From Asparagopsis taxiformis (taxonomy: Eukaryota > Rhodophyta > Florideophyceae > Bonnemaisoniales > Bonnemaisoniaceae): a DNA stretch of 64,000 nucleotides. Under the pieces are notes generated by a model, which saw only the letters and a program-made list of their open reading frames with translations, made no database searches and had not been told where the DNA came from. Positions 10,372-20,258 of the stretch are shown one piece after another (within the stretch, counting starts at the first letter, position 1; every line of letters begins with the position of its first letter). Location: assembly GCA_030407315.1 (NCBI GenBank), contig JALQPE010001709.1, positions 1-64,000 of the forward strand, read 5' to 3'. The position numbers and the translations under genes are program-made.

Positions 10372-12462
10372 GACGTCCGGTGAATGACCAGCGCAATTGC
10401 ATTGCTGGCGAGCCCAGAAATTCTAAAATTTCAGTCAGAAAAAAAATGCAAAAATACATCGATTTGGGCGGTCGAAAGTGCCGTACGGCACACCCCCATC
10501 TCAAAAACATGTTCACATGTGCATGTTTTTGAGAATAGCCCAAAAAATAAAGCAATTCAGGACGTCCGCCGGACATAGGCTTGATTCTAATTTGGCCACA
10601 ACGGCCCCAGAAGCTACCAAGCGCCCCGAGCGGCCCCTCCCCGCTCACTTACCCACTCACGCTGTTCAGCTTGGACGCTCACTGGAAGTACTCGTCTTCG
10701 ACATCCGCCAATGCAGGACAACACCATGAATACTAAACCCACCGTGGATCTCAGTCATCAACGGTGGGCGTCCTATAAATGACTGCTATAGAACCATTGT
10801 CCCAAGCCCTCCAATTTGGACGCTCAGCCAACAGCGATTGCTGCTCTACCTCCTTGGTCGTTCTCCGATGCATGTAAATGCGTCAAAGTACGACCGATGG
10901 GGCAGTCCAAATTTTTTGCACCAGTGCACGCCTAGGGATACCACAAGGTTCGTCGTGCACACACAAACACACAAACAACCACGCACTGCAGCACCCAACT
11001 TTCGCATGCGTCAGTGATGTGCTGCTGCAGTGTGTATGCGCCGTGCGGTAGCAAGATTTCCATGCTTGCAGCCATTGACATCCAGACATCCAGCTGCCGA
11101 CCAGGGAAGCCGTTTGCAGCCGATTCCCTCTTGTCTGCATGGCATCTCGGTGCTCTCAACACTTGCTTAGTTGCTGCGATGCGAGCAAATGTGCAGCACT
11201 AGCCTAACTTGAAATGGACGTCCAGTGGAAGTCCGCCTCGGTTACATTGCTGGTCAGCCCTGAAATTCTAAAATGTTGGGCTGAGAAATAGCTGCAAAAC
11301 TGTATCCATGTGCAATACTCGACCAACCTGAAATGGACGTCCGGTGAATGTCCATCTCAATTGCATTGCTGGCGAGCCCAGAAATTCTAAAATTTCAGTC
11401 AGAAAAAAAATTGCAAAATTATATCGATTTGGGAGGTCGAAAGTGCCGTACGGCACACCCCCATCTCAAAAACATGTTCACATGTGCATGTTTTTGAGAA
11501 TAGCCCAAATTTCAATTCAAATCAAGGTGTCTAATCTGGCCACAACGGCCCCAGAAGAAGCCATCCGACGCCCCGAGCGGGGCCATCGCTGGCTTCTGTA
11601 AGCACCAACTGTAAGCAAAGCCACATCTCACGAAGGATCGATTCCAGGCTCAGGCTCAATACGCCAGGGCGAAGTTTTGGTCCTTGTTTCGACATGCTCC
11701 CACCCCACTTTCTCACGACAAACACTGCTCATCCATCATGCTGCCCATGCTACGTGCACTTTGTATGAGTAGTGAGCCCGCCTGCTTAGTTGCTGCAATG
11801 CATGGATGTGGGCAGCACACGACCAACCTGAAATGGACGTCCGGTGGATGTCCAGCTTGATTGCACTGCTGGCCAGCCCAGAAATTCTAAAATTTCGGGC
11901 AGAAAAAAATTGTGAAAAATCATCGATTTGGGCGGGTCGATTGTGCCGTACGGCAGACCCCCATCTCAAAAACATGTTCACATGTGCATGTTTTTGAGAA
12001 TAGCCCAAATTTCAATTCAAATCAAGGTGTCTAATTTGGCCACAACGGCCCCAGGAACCGGCTGCCGCCCCGACCGGGGTCATCACTGGCTTCTGTAAGC
12101 ACCAACTGTAAGCCAAAATCGCGTCTTACGAAGGGTCGATTTCAGGCTCAACACGTCAGGGACATGTCTTGGTCCTTGTTTCATCATGTTCCCGCCCCAC
12201 TCTCTCACGACCAACCTGAAATGGACGTCCGGTGGATGTCCAGCTCGATTGCATTGCTGGCCAGCCCAGAAATTCTAAAATTTCCGAAAAATCAATTTGG
12301 TGGCCCAGCATCTCCTGTGCCGAAAAATCCCGCGCTCACTTCTGATGTACGTCTAGACGTGTTTCGCACTTGTACGCATCAGAGAAGGCCTCACGGAAGG
12401 TTGAGACTACGCTATTTGTGTACCGCGTCGTCTGAGATAGCGAGTAGAGTTTGTTGTATAGT
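10372..12462. repeat. 2.1-kb block with multiple 270-bp units
   Basis: Units begin near TGGACGTCCGGTG and contain CCCAGAAATTCTAAAATTTC, GTGCCGTACGGCA, a hairpin with arms CTCAAAAACATG and CATGTTTTTGAG (first at 10500-10533), GGCCACAACGGCCCCAG and a final CTGTAAGCACCAACTGTAAGC. Full or partial units start near 10372, 11205, 11330, 11822 and 12211. The same block occurs a third time in the window at 52589-54678, with breakpoints exactly here, so it behaves as a separate repeat unit inside the 6.3-kb repeat. No convincing protein. Confidence 0.75.
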
Positions 12463-13012
12463 ATTTATATTGTATTCCAAATGTGCGTTCGAGACCTCGT
12501 TTGTAATGTTCTCGTGGTTTTGTGGGTATCAGTTTTGTGCTCACTTCTGGCAGCCCAATGGTGGAATGTGCCTGAGCGATCAATCATCACCGCTAGGTCA
12601 CACATTTTGCTGGCAACGTGCGCTTGGAAGGACGAATGACCGCCGTGGGAGATGGATTTTCAATTAATTCATTTGAAATAATAAAATTATATTAACTGCG
12701 AACTTCATGGAATAAGTTTGTGCTTTACAGTGGATATTACAGGGATCATTTAAGGGAAGCAAATGGATTGTGATATATATGATTATACCATTCCGATGTT
12801 CTCGATCCGGATCTCATCATTCGGGAGTTCAGAGACCATGGCTTGGGCCATTATTAATCTCAATACCGGCGATGATATGGAGTATGCACAGCAGGACTTA
12901 AGCTGACGTTGAAAGCTGTCCAGTCGACGCCGCAGGTTAATCTGTGGAGTTCCACTTCTCCGCCGTCACTGGCTGAGGTTCTTTGGTCGTGTTTCCTTTG
13001 TTTGGTGTAGAG

Positions 13013-14585
13013 GATAGAACGACGGTGAGTATGCCAGTTTGGAGAGTATGCAGCGAGGGAAGCGTGTGTTTTGAGTCGTACTGTTGTCGTTGATGCGATA
13101 TTGATTCATTAGAAGCTTCGTGAGTCGTGGTTTGCATGTTGTGAACCATGGGAGGCAGGTAAGTAAGTTAGTCTCGCGGGTGTGCAATAAGGGATGCATG
13201 GGTTTTTAGTCTGACTGTTCTGGTTCATTTTGATGTTGTATAGGTGGTGCAGGAATAGTGATGAAGTAAGGTAAGTTTCATTGAGCTGAAAGACGGGTTT
13301 CGCGATGAAATGGAATGCTGACTACATTTTTTCGTTGCACGATTTGTGAATTATTGGTTGTATTGTTTGTATGATGCAACGAGATGAAGAGGTTAAGTGC
13401 GTCCTGAGGGTATGAAGCGAGGGAAGTGTTTGTTTTAAATTTGACTGTCGTCTTTTATGCAATATTTATTTATTGGGAGCTTAGTGAGTCATGGTGCATA
13501 TTTGCTGAAGGGTGGAAGGGAGGTAGGCGAGCATTTGAGGGGTGCAGTGAGTGGAATGTGGGTTTTGAGTCTGACTGCTGTGGTTGATGTTGATTTTGTG
13601 TAGGTGATTCTGGAATGGTGATGACGGAAGGTAAGTTACATTGAGCGCCTAGTTAAGTTGCGCGAAGATATGGAATGCTGACTACATTTTTTTGTACAAT
13701 TTTTGACTTATGGTTTCTATTGTGTGCAGGATACAACGAGGGTAAGTAAGTTCTGAGGGTATGCAGCGAGGGAAGCATGGGTTTTCAGTCCGACTGTTGT
13801 TGTTGATTTCGATTTTTTGTAGGTGATGCAGGAATGGTGATGACGGAAGGTAAGTTGCATTTAGCGTGCAGTCCGGTGGTGCGAAGATGCGGAATGTTGA
13901 CTTCATTTGTTGGTTGTGAGATTTTCGACTTTTGGTCTGTATTGTGTGTAGAATGAAACGAGAGTAAGTGAGTTCTGAGGGTATGCATCGAGAGAAGTGT
14001 TTGTTTCGAATCTGACTATTGCAGTTAATGCGATATTTATTCATTGGAAGCTTATCCAGTCATGGTGCGTATTGTGTCGAGCGAAGGAAAGTGCGGAAGT
14101 TTTGAGAGTATGCTGAGAGGGACATGTGGGTTTTGAGTCCGACTGTTGTGGTTGATTTCGATTTTATGCAGGTGATGCTGGAATGGTGATGACAGAAGGT
14201 AAGTTTCATTGAGCGCCAAGACTTGTTTTGCGAAGATATGGACTGCTGACTTTGATTATTCATTGCAAGGTTTTTGGATCATGGTTTGTATTGTGTGTAG
14301 GATCGATGAGAGGTAAGTAAGGGATTTTCTAAGATATCTGGCGTGGTAAGCGTTGCTTTTGAATCTGACTGTTGGGGTTGATGTTGTGTATGTGATGCAG
14401 GAGTGGTGAAGCAGGAACGGCAGGACTCAGGGAGAGTGAAGAAGGGATCTAGGAAGATGGGGAATGAAGCTGTGAGGTGTTTCTGGTATGTGTATATTTT
14501 CAGGCATACGATAGAAGTAAGAGTGGGTTTCAAGTCGTGTAAGATTTTGCTGACCATGTTCGTGTTTCATGTCTTGATGATTTAA
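13013..14585 (+). other. Train of 12- and 27-nt exon-like blocks
   Basis: Blocks of exactly 27 nt (13244-13270, 13604-13630, 13823-13849, 14172-14198; consensus begins GTGATGCAGGAATGG) alternate with blocks of exactly 12 nt (13013-13024, 13730-13741, 13952-13963, 14301-14312). Each is preceded by a YAG acceptor after a T-rich tract and followed by GTAAGT or GTGAGT. Gaps are about 80-100 nt, with one longer interval. Joined in phase, several blocks stay open (DAGMVMTEG, then GYNEG or GSMRG). The last block reads on, in the same phase, into an open stretch to a stop at 14585. Three blocks contain a stop in that phase (13244, 13013, 13952), so the train looks partly decayed. It could be the remains of a repetitive micro-exon gene or tandem repeats that keep splice signals. 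The 6.2-kb copy at 45751-47323 carries it in mirror image. Confidence 0.45.
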
Positions 14586-14760
14586 TGGGCTGGGGTGGTG
14601 TCGAGGAAAGCGGGGATGGTATTGGGAAGGAGCAGATTTTTTGTAATCTAGGTCGTGAGGGTTCTTGAAGTATGTGCGGATGGTGGTGCATGGCGTTCGG
14701 ATGGTAGGGAGAACGCGATAGTGAGGGAGATGGGTGATCGACGGTATGCTGACAGGTATT

Positions 14761-14892
14761 TTGTATTCTGGCTGGATACGTATTCCATATTCTAGCTGGA
14801 TACATATTCCGTATCCTGGCTTGATACGTATTTCCTATTCTAACCGGGTATTTATTTCCTATTCTGACCAGATATGTATTTCCTATTCTAGA
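14761..14892. repeat. 24-bp minisatellite
   Basis: About six copies of a unit like TATTCTGGCTGGATACGTATTCC follow head to tail. The unit is a multiple of three and leaves a frame open (repeats of about eight residues such as YSGWIRIP), but coding is not supported otherwise. Confidence 0.7.
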
Positions 14893-15014
14893 GAGACGTA
14901 TTGTATACGAGCAGTTTCGTAAATGAGAGAATAAAATACGGTCCGATATGGGCCCTTAATTTACCATCCGCTGTAATTTCTTCCCTCCGGGTTTTTGCTG
15001 ATATATTGTATACT

Positions 15015-15314
15015 GGATGTCGGGTCCTAGTATCCGGCCAAACGTACTAGAAAAACTGGATGTCGGGTCCTAGTACTCCGCCAAACGTACTAGAGAAAGT
15101 GGATGTCGGGTCCTAGTATTCCGCCGAACGTACTAGAGAAAGTGGATGTCGGGTCCTAGGATCCCGCTGAATGTACTAGAGAAATTGGATGTCGGGTCCT
15201 AGTATTCCGCTGAATGTACTAGAGAAATTGGATGTCGGGTCCTAGTATTCCGCCGAACGTACTAGAGAAAGTGGATGTCGGGTCCTAGTATTCCGCCGAA
15301 CGTACTAGAGAAAG
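15015..15314. repeat. 43-bp tandem array, seven copies
   Basis: Seven copies of a unit beginning TGGATGTCGGGTCCTAGTAT and containing CGAACGTACTAGAGAAA. The mirrored copy at 45148-45325 has four. The array lies about 130 bp inside the inner end of the 6.3-kb repeat, as subterminal arrays often do in DNA transposons. Confidence 0.85.
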
Positions 15315-15447
15315 TGGACGTCCGCATCCAAAAAATTTTTATTTTTTTTCGGACGCGGACGTTCATTTGTTCTAGTAAATCTCGGGGCCGACTAGGACCC
15401 GTACTAGAGAGACTGGACGTCCGCGTCCACTTCCGAAAACACAGACG

Positions 15448-16430
15448 TAGTAGGTAGAAAATCCGCAAAGCGGCAAAACCACCCTACAGGTGTCCCGAGC
15501 CTCGGTAGTGTGGTAGAGCAAGCGAATCTTGCGTCAACCGCCGATAGCGAGTATACCACGAAAGGTCTGCCGGTAATACCGGGTGAAGGTTGGGGGTGCT
15601 CACGCACGAAGTGCGTATTGATGGAGCGAAAGACGTAACCCGTCGAGCTGTATAGCTAAAGCTAATTCGTCCTGGAAGGATGGAATAGAGCAATGCAAAC
15701 ACTGTTCAGTGGAGTCGTAAATTCCACGTGAGTTTACGTTACCTCTAAAGGTTAAGCACTCTGGCTAATCCAGAGGCATTTTATACTAAACTAAGTTACT
15801 GTAAACAGTTAGGGTAGGTAGACAGTTAGGAATAAATATCCTTATGTGCACCAATCAGATACCTGATTATGGCGACTGCGGGAGCCCGCGAGATCACTGA
15901 CTGTTAGTGTTACAGTGTAAAGTTAGCTGAGTCATCTTAGTTAAAATTTGCCCCTTGTGGGGTCTTTAGTTGTCCCAATGGGTCCCTCTCCCTCACTGGT
16001 CGGAGGTACAGCGAGGCTGTTTCCATTGGTTATTCCCGAACCGGGGTCGTCCAATAGGATGTCGACACGACCCCACCAGGGCAGACCAATCCGTGGTATG
16101 ACAAGACTCCCTTCTGCTACCCCCACTCCAACCTTTTTCGCCTCGCAACGTATGCACACCACCCCCCGCGCGCACGACTAGACGCCGCCGGCCGCGTGCC
16201 CTCCGAACGCCGACGTGGGCAGCGGGCAAATACGGTTTCAAGCAACGACACGCGCGCCCCATCGCGGAAACACCGGCTCATACATGCATTTGACGGAACC
16301 CGCGTTGCGCTGTCGCTCACTCAAAAGCTGCAGGAACCCTGGCGTTTCACGGCCGCAAGCGTGTCGGGCGGGAGGAACCCTGAATTACGAAGCGCTATGT
16401 GGATGTAAGGGATCTGTCCTCTAGACCTCA
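15448..16430. other. Unassigned region inside the repeat pair
   Basis: No gene is supported. Short frames on the minus strand (15484-15702) look like degraded coding DNA, possibly of a retroelement, but no motif was found. A conserved block at 16204-16243 (CGAACGCCGACGTGGGCAGC onward) recurs in altered form at 28076-28117 and, on the minus strand, at 17326-17368 and 28393-28435. Confidence 0.4.
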
Positions 16431-17160
16431 TGGTAAACACTAGATTCCTGTTCTTACAATACCATACCCCGACCAACCAATAAGATAATAACATTCCACA
16501 GAGACTAAAGCTCACAACGACAAGGGAAGCTTACAGTAACCAATCCTACGAGGCTACTTACAGCTTTCCATATACCTTACACCACCTAGGAGACACTTGA
16601 GTAGGCTACTTACATGTTATGATACACTTACAACACCTGTCATGTGACTGCCACGGTTACTTACAAGATTACATGGCTTTTTCAGCCACTTTCGCCCCGC
16701 CCCGCTTACAGGGTTACTTACACCCATATGCCCGTATGACAGGTAACTTACAATTGTAACTGACGGAAACCTCGTTTTTTCAATGAAATTTCAACTGTAA
16801 GCTTACATATAAGAAATGTAAGCATACACTGTATGCCGCCCTGCGGGGCCCGGTCGCGCCCGGCTCCAGGTTTCCACGTGTCAGGGGTTCCTGCCAACCT
16901 CTTACACGTGTGCCATTGCTGGACTCTTACACGTGGCCCTCCGTGTCACACTCTCCTCATGACCGTTTCCAGATCCGCCACCACCAACAATATCTCCCAT
17001 TCTCTTCTCCTATTGGTTGATCTCCCGATACCTACTCCTCGTAGTTACCCTTCATTTTACCCCTCCTAGAGCTACCTCCTAGTCTATATAAACTACCCTC
17101 CGCTCCCCACCTCAGGGATTCGGAGGCACCTTCGACCGGAACACCTTCTCCCAAGTTGTG
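16430..17160 (+). promoter_or_regulatory. LTR-like region with CTTACA cluster and TATA box
   Basis: Between about 16450 and 16820 the hexamer CTTACA (or TTACA) recurs roughly ten times at 20-60 bp spacing. Three ACACGTG/CACGTGT boxes follow near 16875-16940. A TATATAAACTACCCTC motif at 17085-17100 resembles TATATAACTACCCT at 19892-19905, in the leader of the gypsy element. The combination suggests a promoter, perhaps of an LTR remnant. No partner LTR was found. Confidence 0.35.
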
Positions 17161-17243
17161 CCTTAACCCCCACAGTGGAGGTACAAACAAGGAGAGTTTA
17201 TTTCAAAGAGGATGCAATGCGAGGAGGGAGATCGAAGTGATAG

Positions 17244-18879
17244 CTAAGACGGAGGCGCGCGCGTGTCGTCGTCTCGACGCGAGGCGCGGCTCGACGAACT
17301 GGCTGCCGCACCGCGCGAATGAGCACGGCTTGAAGCCGTATCTGCCTGGTGACCGCGTCGCCGCTCGGAATTTAACACCTGAACGACGCGCCCGTCGTGT
17401 ACGCCAATCCGAAGTGGAGGGATGCCCGTACGTCTCGTGCGACCCGCGGAACTCGCTGCTGCACGTGAACGCGTCATGGGACGCGCCCCGCCACGACCCG
17501 AACCAACGTTTCCCGTCACGCCACGCGTCGCCTCTGCGCGTAACCCGCTCTCCGACTGCGTCGCGCTAGTCGACTCCCTTTCGTCGACAGAACCCGCAGG
17601 AGAACGCTGCATGAAGTTGACGACGTCATTCAATGCCGAGCCCATGCGATGAGCGCGCTCGATAGTTTCTTGAACCCGACGAACAGTCTCCCTCTCCCGA
17701 GCGCGATACCCATCACGCACAGCGGTGATTAGAGCAGCCAACCGACTCCTCTCCGCCTCTAAGTTAGACTCGACTTCAGCCAACGCGCGCTGCGCAGCCT
17801 CCTGCGCTGAACCGGCGGAATCGTAACGAGACTGGAGGGCCGCCATCGCTTCGCGACCATCTTCGACCTCCTTCTTTTGCGTAGCCGCACGACTTTGCAT
17901 TACGCCGATATCCTTATGCATGCGCTCGATTCGCACGGCATCTTCGTGGACCTTACGCTTCAACGCGCACGTTGAAGGCCGCGGCCTCGCGAGCCTCGGA
18001 TTCGGCTAGCGCTTCGCGAGTCTCGCGCAAGAATGACACGGCCTCGTCGCGCGCCTCGTTCGCATCGTCGCGAGCCTTAATCGCCTCGTCGCGGGCCTTG
18101 ATAGCCACGTCAAGGCGTCCCAGGGCTTCGTCTCGAGCTTGGGCAACCGACGCTACTCGCGAAAGCGCCTCATCGCGGTTTTGTTCAGTTGAAGAGATCT
18201 GTGCTTGCAAGTTGGCCGCGCCCGTCGAATCCGCTAACGCAACGGCGTCTTTGCCATCCACCACCGCAGGCGCCTCCGCCTGGTCAATAACCGCGGCCGC
18301 GCTCGACGGCGCGACGCTACCAACTGCCGCGCTCGCGCTCGCACCACCCGAAGCGTTAGCGATGTCTTGGCTCGGAATGGACTTCTTCAACTCCTGCAGT
18401 TCGTTATAAACTTTGACGTACTCCGCCCGCAGCGCCGTGTCCAACTGAGTAATGTCAACAGGAGGCCGAGGTAACTCGGAGAATAACGAATAGCGCCCGT
18501 CGCGGAAACGCCGGCGCTCGACGGCCAATAACGCAGCCATACCAAGGTATTGCGCGTACTCGCGCGAATTAGTTGCGCGCATCACATGCAACTCGTTGGA
18601 AGACAAGGCCGACAAGACGGCGTCCACGGTCAGAACATCACCCGCTTCCAAGTGCGCGAACGCGCTGCGCGACGGGTTACGCGGAGACTTCAACAACAAG
18701 TGCGGAATTTCGGTATGACGATGAACCCCGAGCGCGCCGTGCGCCCAGTCTATCAAGCCGCGTTCCGCGCTCCAGGGCAGCCACTGGTCACCTTCGTTAA
18801 AATCCACACCCGGGGCGACGTCGAAGACAGGCGTCTCGTCCCAAGGACATGCGCGATGCTCCGCCAAAAGACTTTCCAA
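17244..18879 (-). pseudogene. Truncated copy of gypsy antisense gene
   Basis: On the minus strand two overlapping frames (18879-17953 and 17963-17244) are homologous in order to the antisense gene at 28311-31091. Shared segments include DETPVFDVAPG, LLLKSPRNPSRSAFAH, NELHVMRATNSREYAQYLG, a long Ala/Arg/Glu-rich coiled coil and a basic C-terminus ending in TRAPPS. One frameshift near 17957 breaks it. The N-terminal part present in the other copy is missing: the homology stops within ten bases of the 5' LTR at 18890. The opal stop seen in the other copy is absent here. It looks like the 3' end of a second, related element joined to the LTR. Confidence 0.7.
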
Positions 18880-18889
18880 ATGCGCAACC

Positions 18890-19689
18890 TGTGGTACAAT
18901 TTATTCGGTCGACGCGCGCGCGCTCGTAACGACTGCGTCTGGCTGAGTCCGCATGCATCCGCGAATTAGTTAGTTAGTAGGCGAGCGTACGCGTAGCGAT
19001 CCGATTACGTGTCACGGCGCGCCTGAGCGAGCGCGTGCGCGCGAACGAACCTGCGAGCTTGGCGCCACGTGTAGCGCCTTTTGCGAATTTCCCTTTATTT
19101 CCCCTTTTTGGGTTTTTTATGACGAAAGTCTTTTTCCCAAATATTTCCCTTTTTGCGTGCGAGCGAGCGGCCGCCGGCCGGCCGCGCAAGGACAACCTGT
19201 CCTAGGTAGTTAGTTACTAATGGTTGTCCAGCTTCGCACCTTACCAATAAACAGCCAGCATCTTCGCAGCTACGAGTTAAGCGTTTAGCGAATCGCGAGG
19301 ACCGATTGCGTTACAACGTTGCGTGCGGGTTGCTCACGATCGCCGACGTTCGCGTGCGCGCTGCGCATAAACCGATCGTCGAACCGCGTCGCACCGCGAT
19401 AGCGCGCGTTGCGTCGCACGCCACTAGGCCAGGGATTTACGACCCCTGTGTGGATCGCGTTGTGCTCGAGTTTACTCGGTGATCTCACCCTGAGATCACG
19501 GCTTGCGCCGGCCCGCGAATCCCGTGTTGCGATCGTTCCCTACGCGTTCCGCCGTTGTACCACCCGTTCGCCAGCGCGACCGAGCGACGCGCGAACGCAA
19601 GTTCAACCAGCGCGATCCGGTTCACCTCGCCCTGACACGGTTGCAATTCTAGAACTCCCTTAGCGATCGCCACCCCGGCTGGTCCTACA
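18890..19689 (+). repeat. 5' LTR of young gypsy element
   Basis: It begins TGTGGTACAATT and ends GGTCCTACA, giving TG...CA ends. A polyadenylation-type AATAAA lies at 19246-19251. No TATA box was seen inside the LTR; a TATATAACTACC sequence lies just downstream at 19892. Confidence 0.9.
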
Positions 19690-19691
19690 AC

Positions 19692-19711
19692 TGGTCTCTC
19701 GACCTAGAATT
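19692..19711 (+). promoter_or_regulatory. Primer-binding site
   Basis: TGGTCTCTCGACCTAGAATT begins two bases after the LTR with the TGG that pairs with a tRNA CCA end. The same 20 bases occur at 32600-32619 after the LTR of the older element, so both probably use the same primer tRNA, which is not the initiator-Met type (TGGTATCAGAGC) common elsewhere. Confidence 0.7.
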
Positions 19712-20258
19712 GCGCGAACCGACGTGCGAACTCAGCGAAGCACAGAAACTCCGCTTGGGGAAAACACGGGACGCCAAACCTATCGCTTACTCTAATTCTT
19801 CTTTTATCCGTTCGTCGTGCGCGACAGCGAGGGCGATTGACGCGTGCGCGCGTATCGCTATCCCGGAAGCGGTGCTATAGCCTCTCTGGTTTATATAACT
19901 ACCCTACCTCTACTACGACGATTCGCCGCGCGGAACGACGCGATCGAAGACGCAGCGCGTGTGCGCGCTAGTTCGCAACCCTAACGCGGGTTCGGCGGTG
20001 CCGAAAATATTGGGTTCGCAGACGATCGAGACCCGTCTTTGCGCGTTCCGAGCGAGGAAGAAGCCCTCCTGCGAGCGAACTCGTCCCCCTCACCCTTACT
20101 ACGCGCGCCCGATACACAGACAATTTTCGGGAAGCGCTTCCCTTTTTACTTGCCAATTTTTCGACGCGCCGACGCGAGATTTTGACGCGCGCCGAATTCC
20201 CCTTTCTCCCTTCCCATCATCCCTTTTCCCTAGGCGACGATCGAACGCAACCGCGCCG

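Larger units (their letters stand above)
9142..15447 (+). mobile_element. 6.3-kb repeat, left copy
   Basis: This block is the reverse complement of 45019-51194. Over 9142 to about 15000 the paired positions always sum to 60336, so there are no indels, and only scattered substitutions were seen (for example in the BamHI-like GGATC/GGATG stretch near 14302 and near 14911). The 130-bp length difference comes from a 43-bp tandem array near the inner end (seven copies here, four in the other). The outer end begins CGCCGTGTCGCG and the inner end, read from outside, begins CGTCTGTGTTTTCGG. These two ends resemble each other (CGYC(T)GTGT), which would suit short terminal inverted repeats of a DNA transposon. 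No target-site duplication was found and no transposase recognised. The contents are tandem and dispersed repeats, one possible 117-residue frame and a train of exon-like blocks. Confidence 0.75.

Noticed and set aside
12164..12667. 167-residue frame in the repeat
   Set aside because: Runs across repeat-unit edges and the palindromic parts. Its first half is shared with non-coding unit copies; no motif.
18974..19195. 73-residue frame inside both LTRs (also 31366-31587)
   Set aside because: Follows CG-rich LTR sequence, present only because the LTR is duplicated; no motif.
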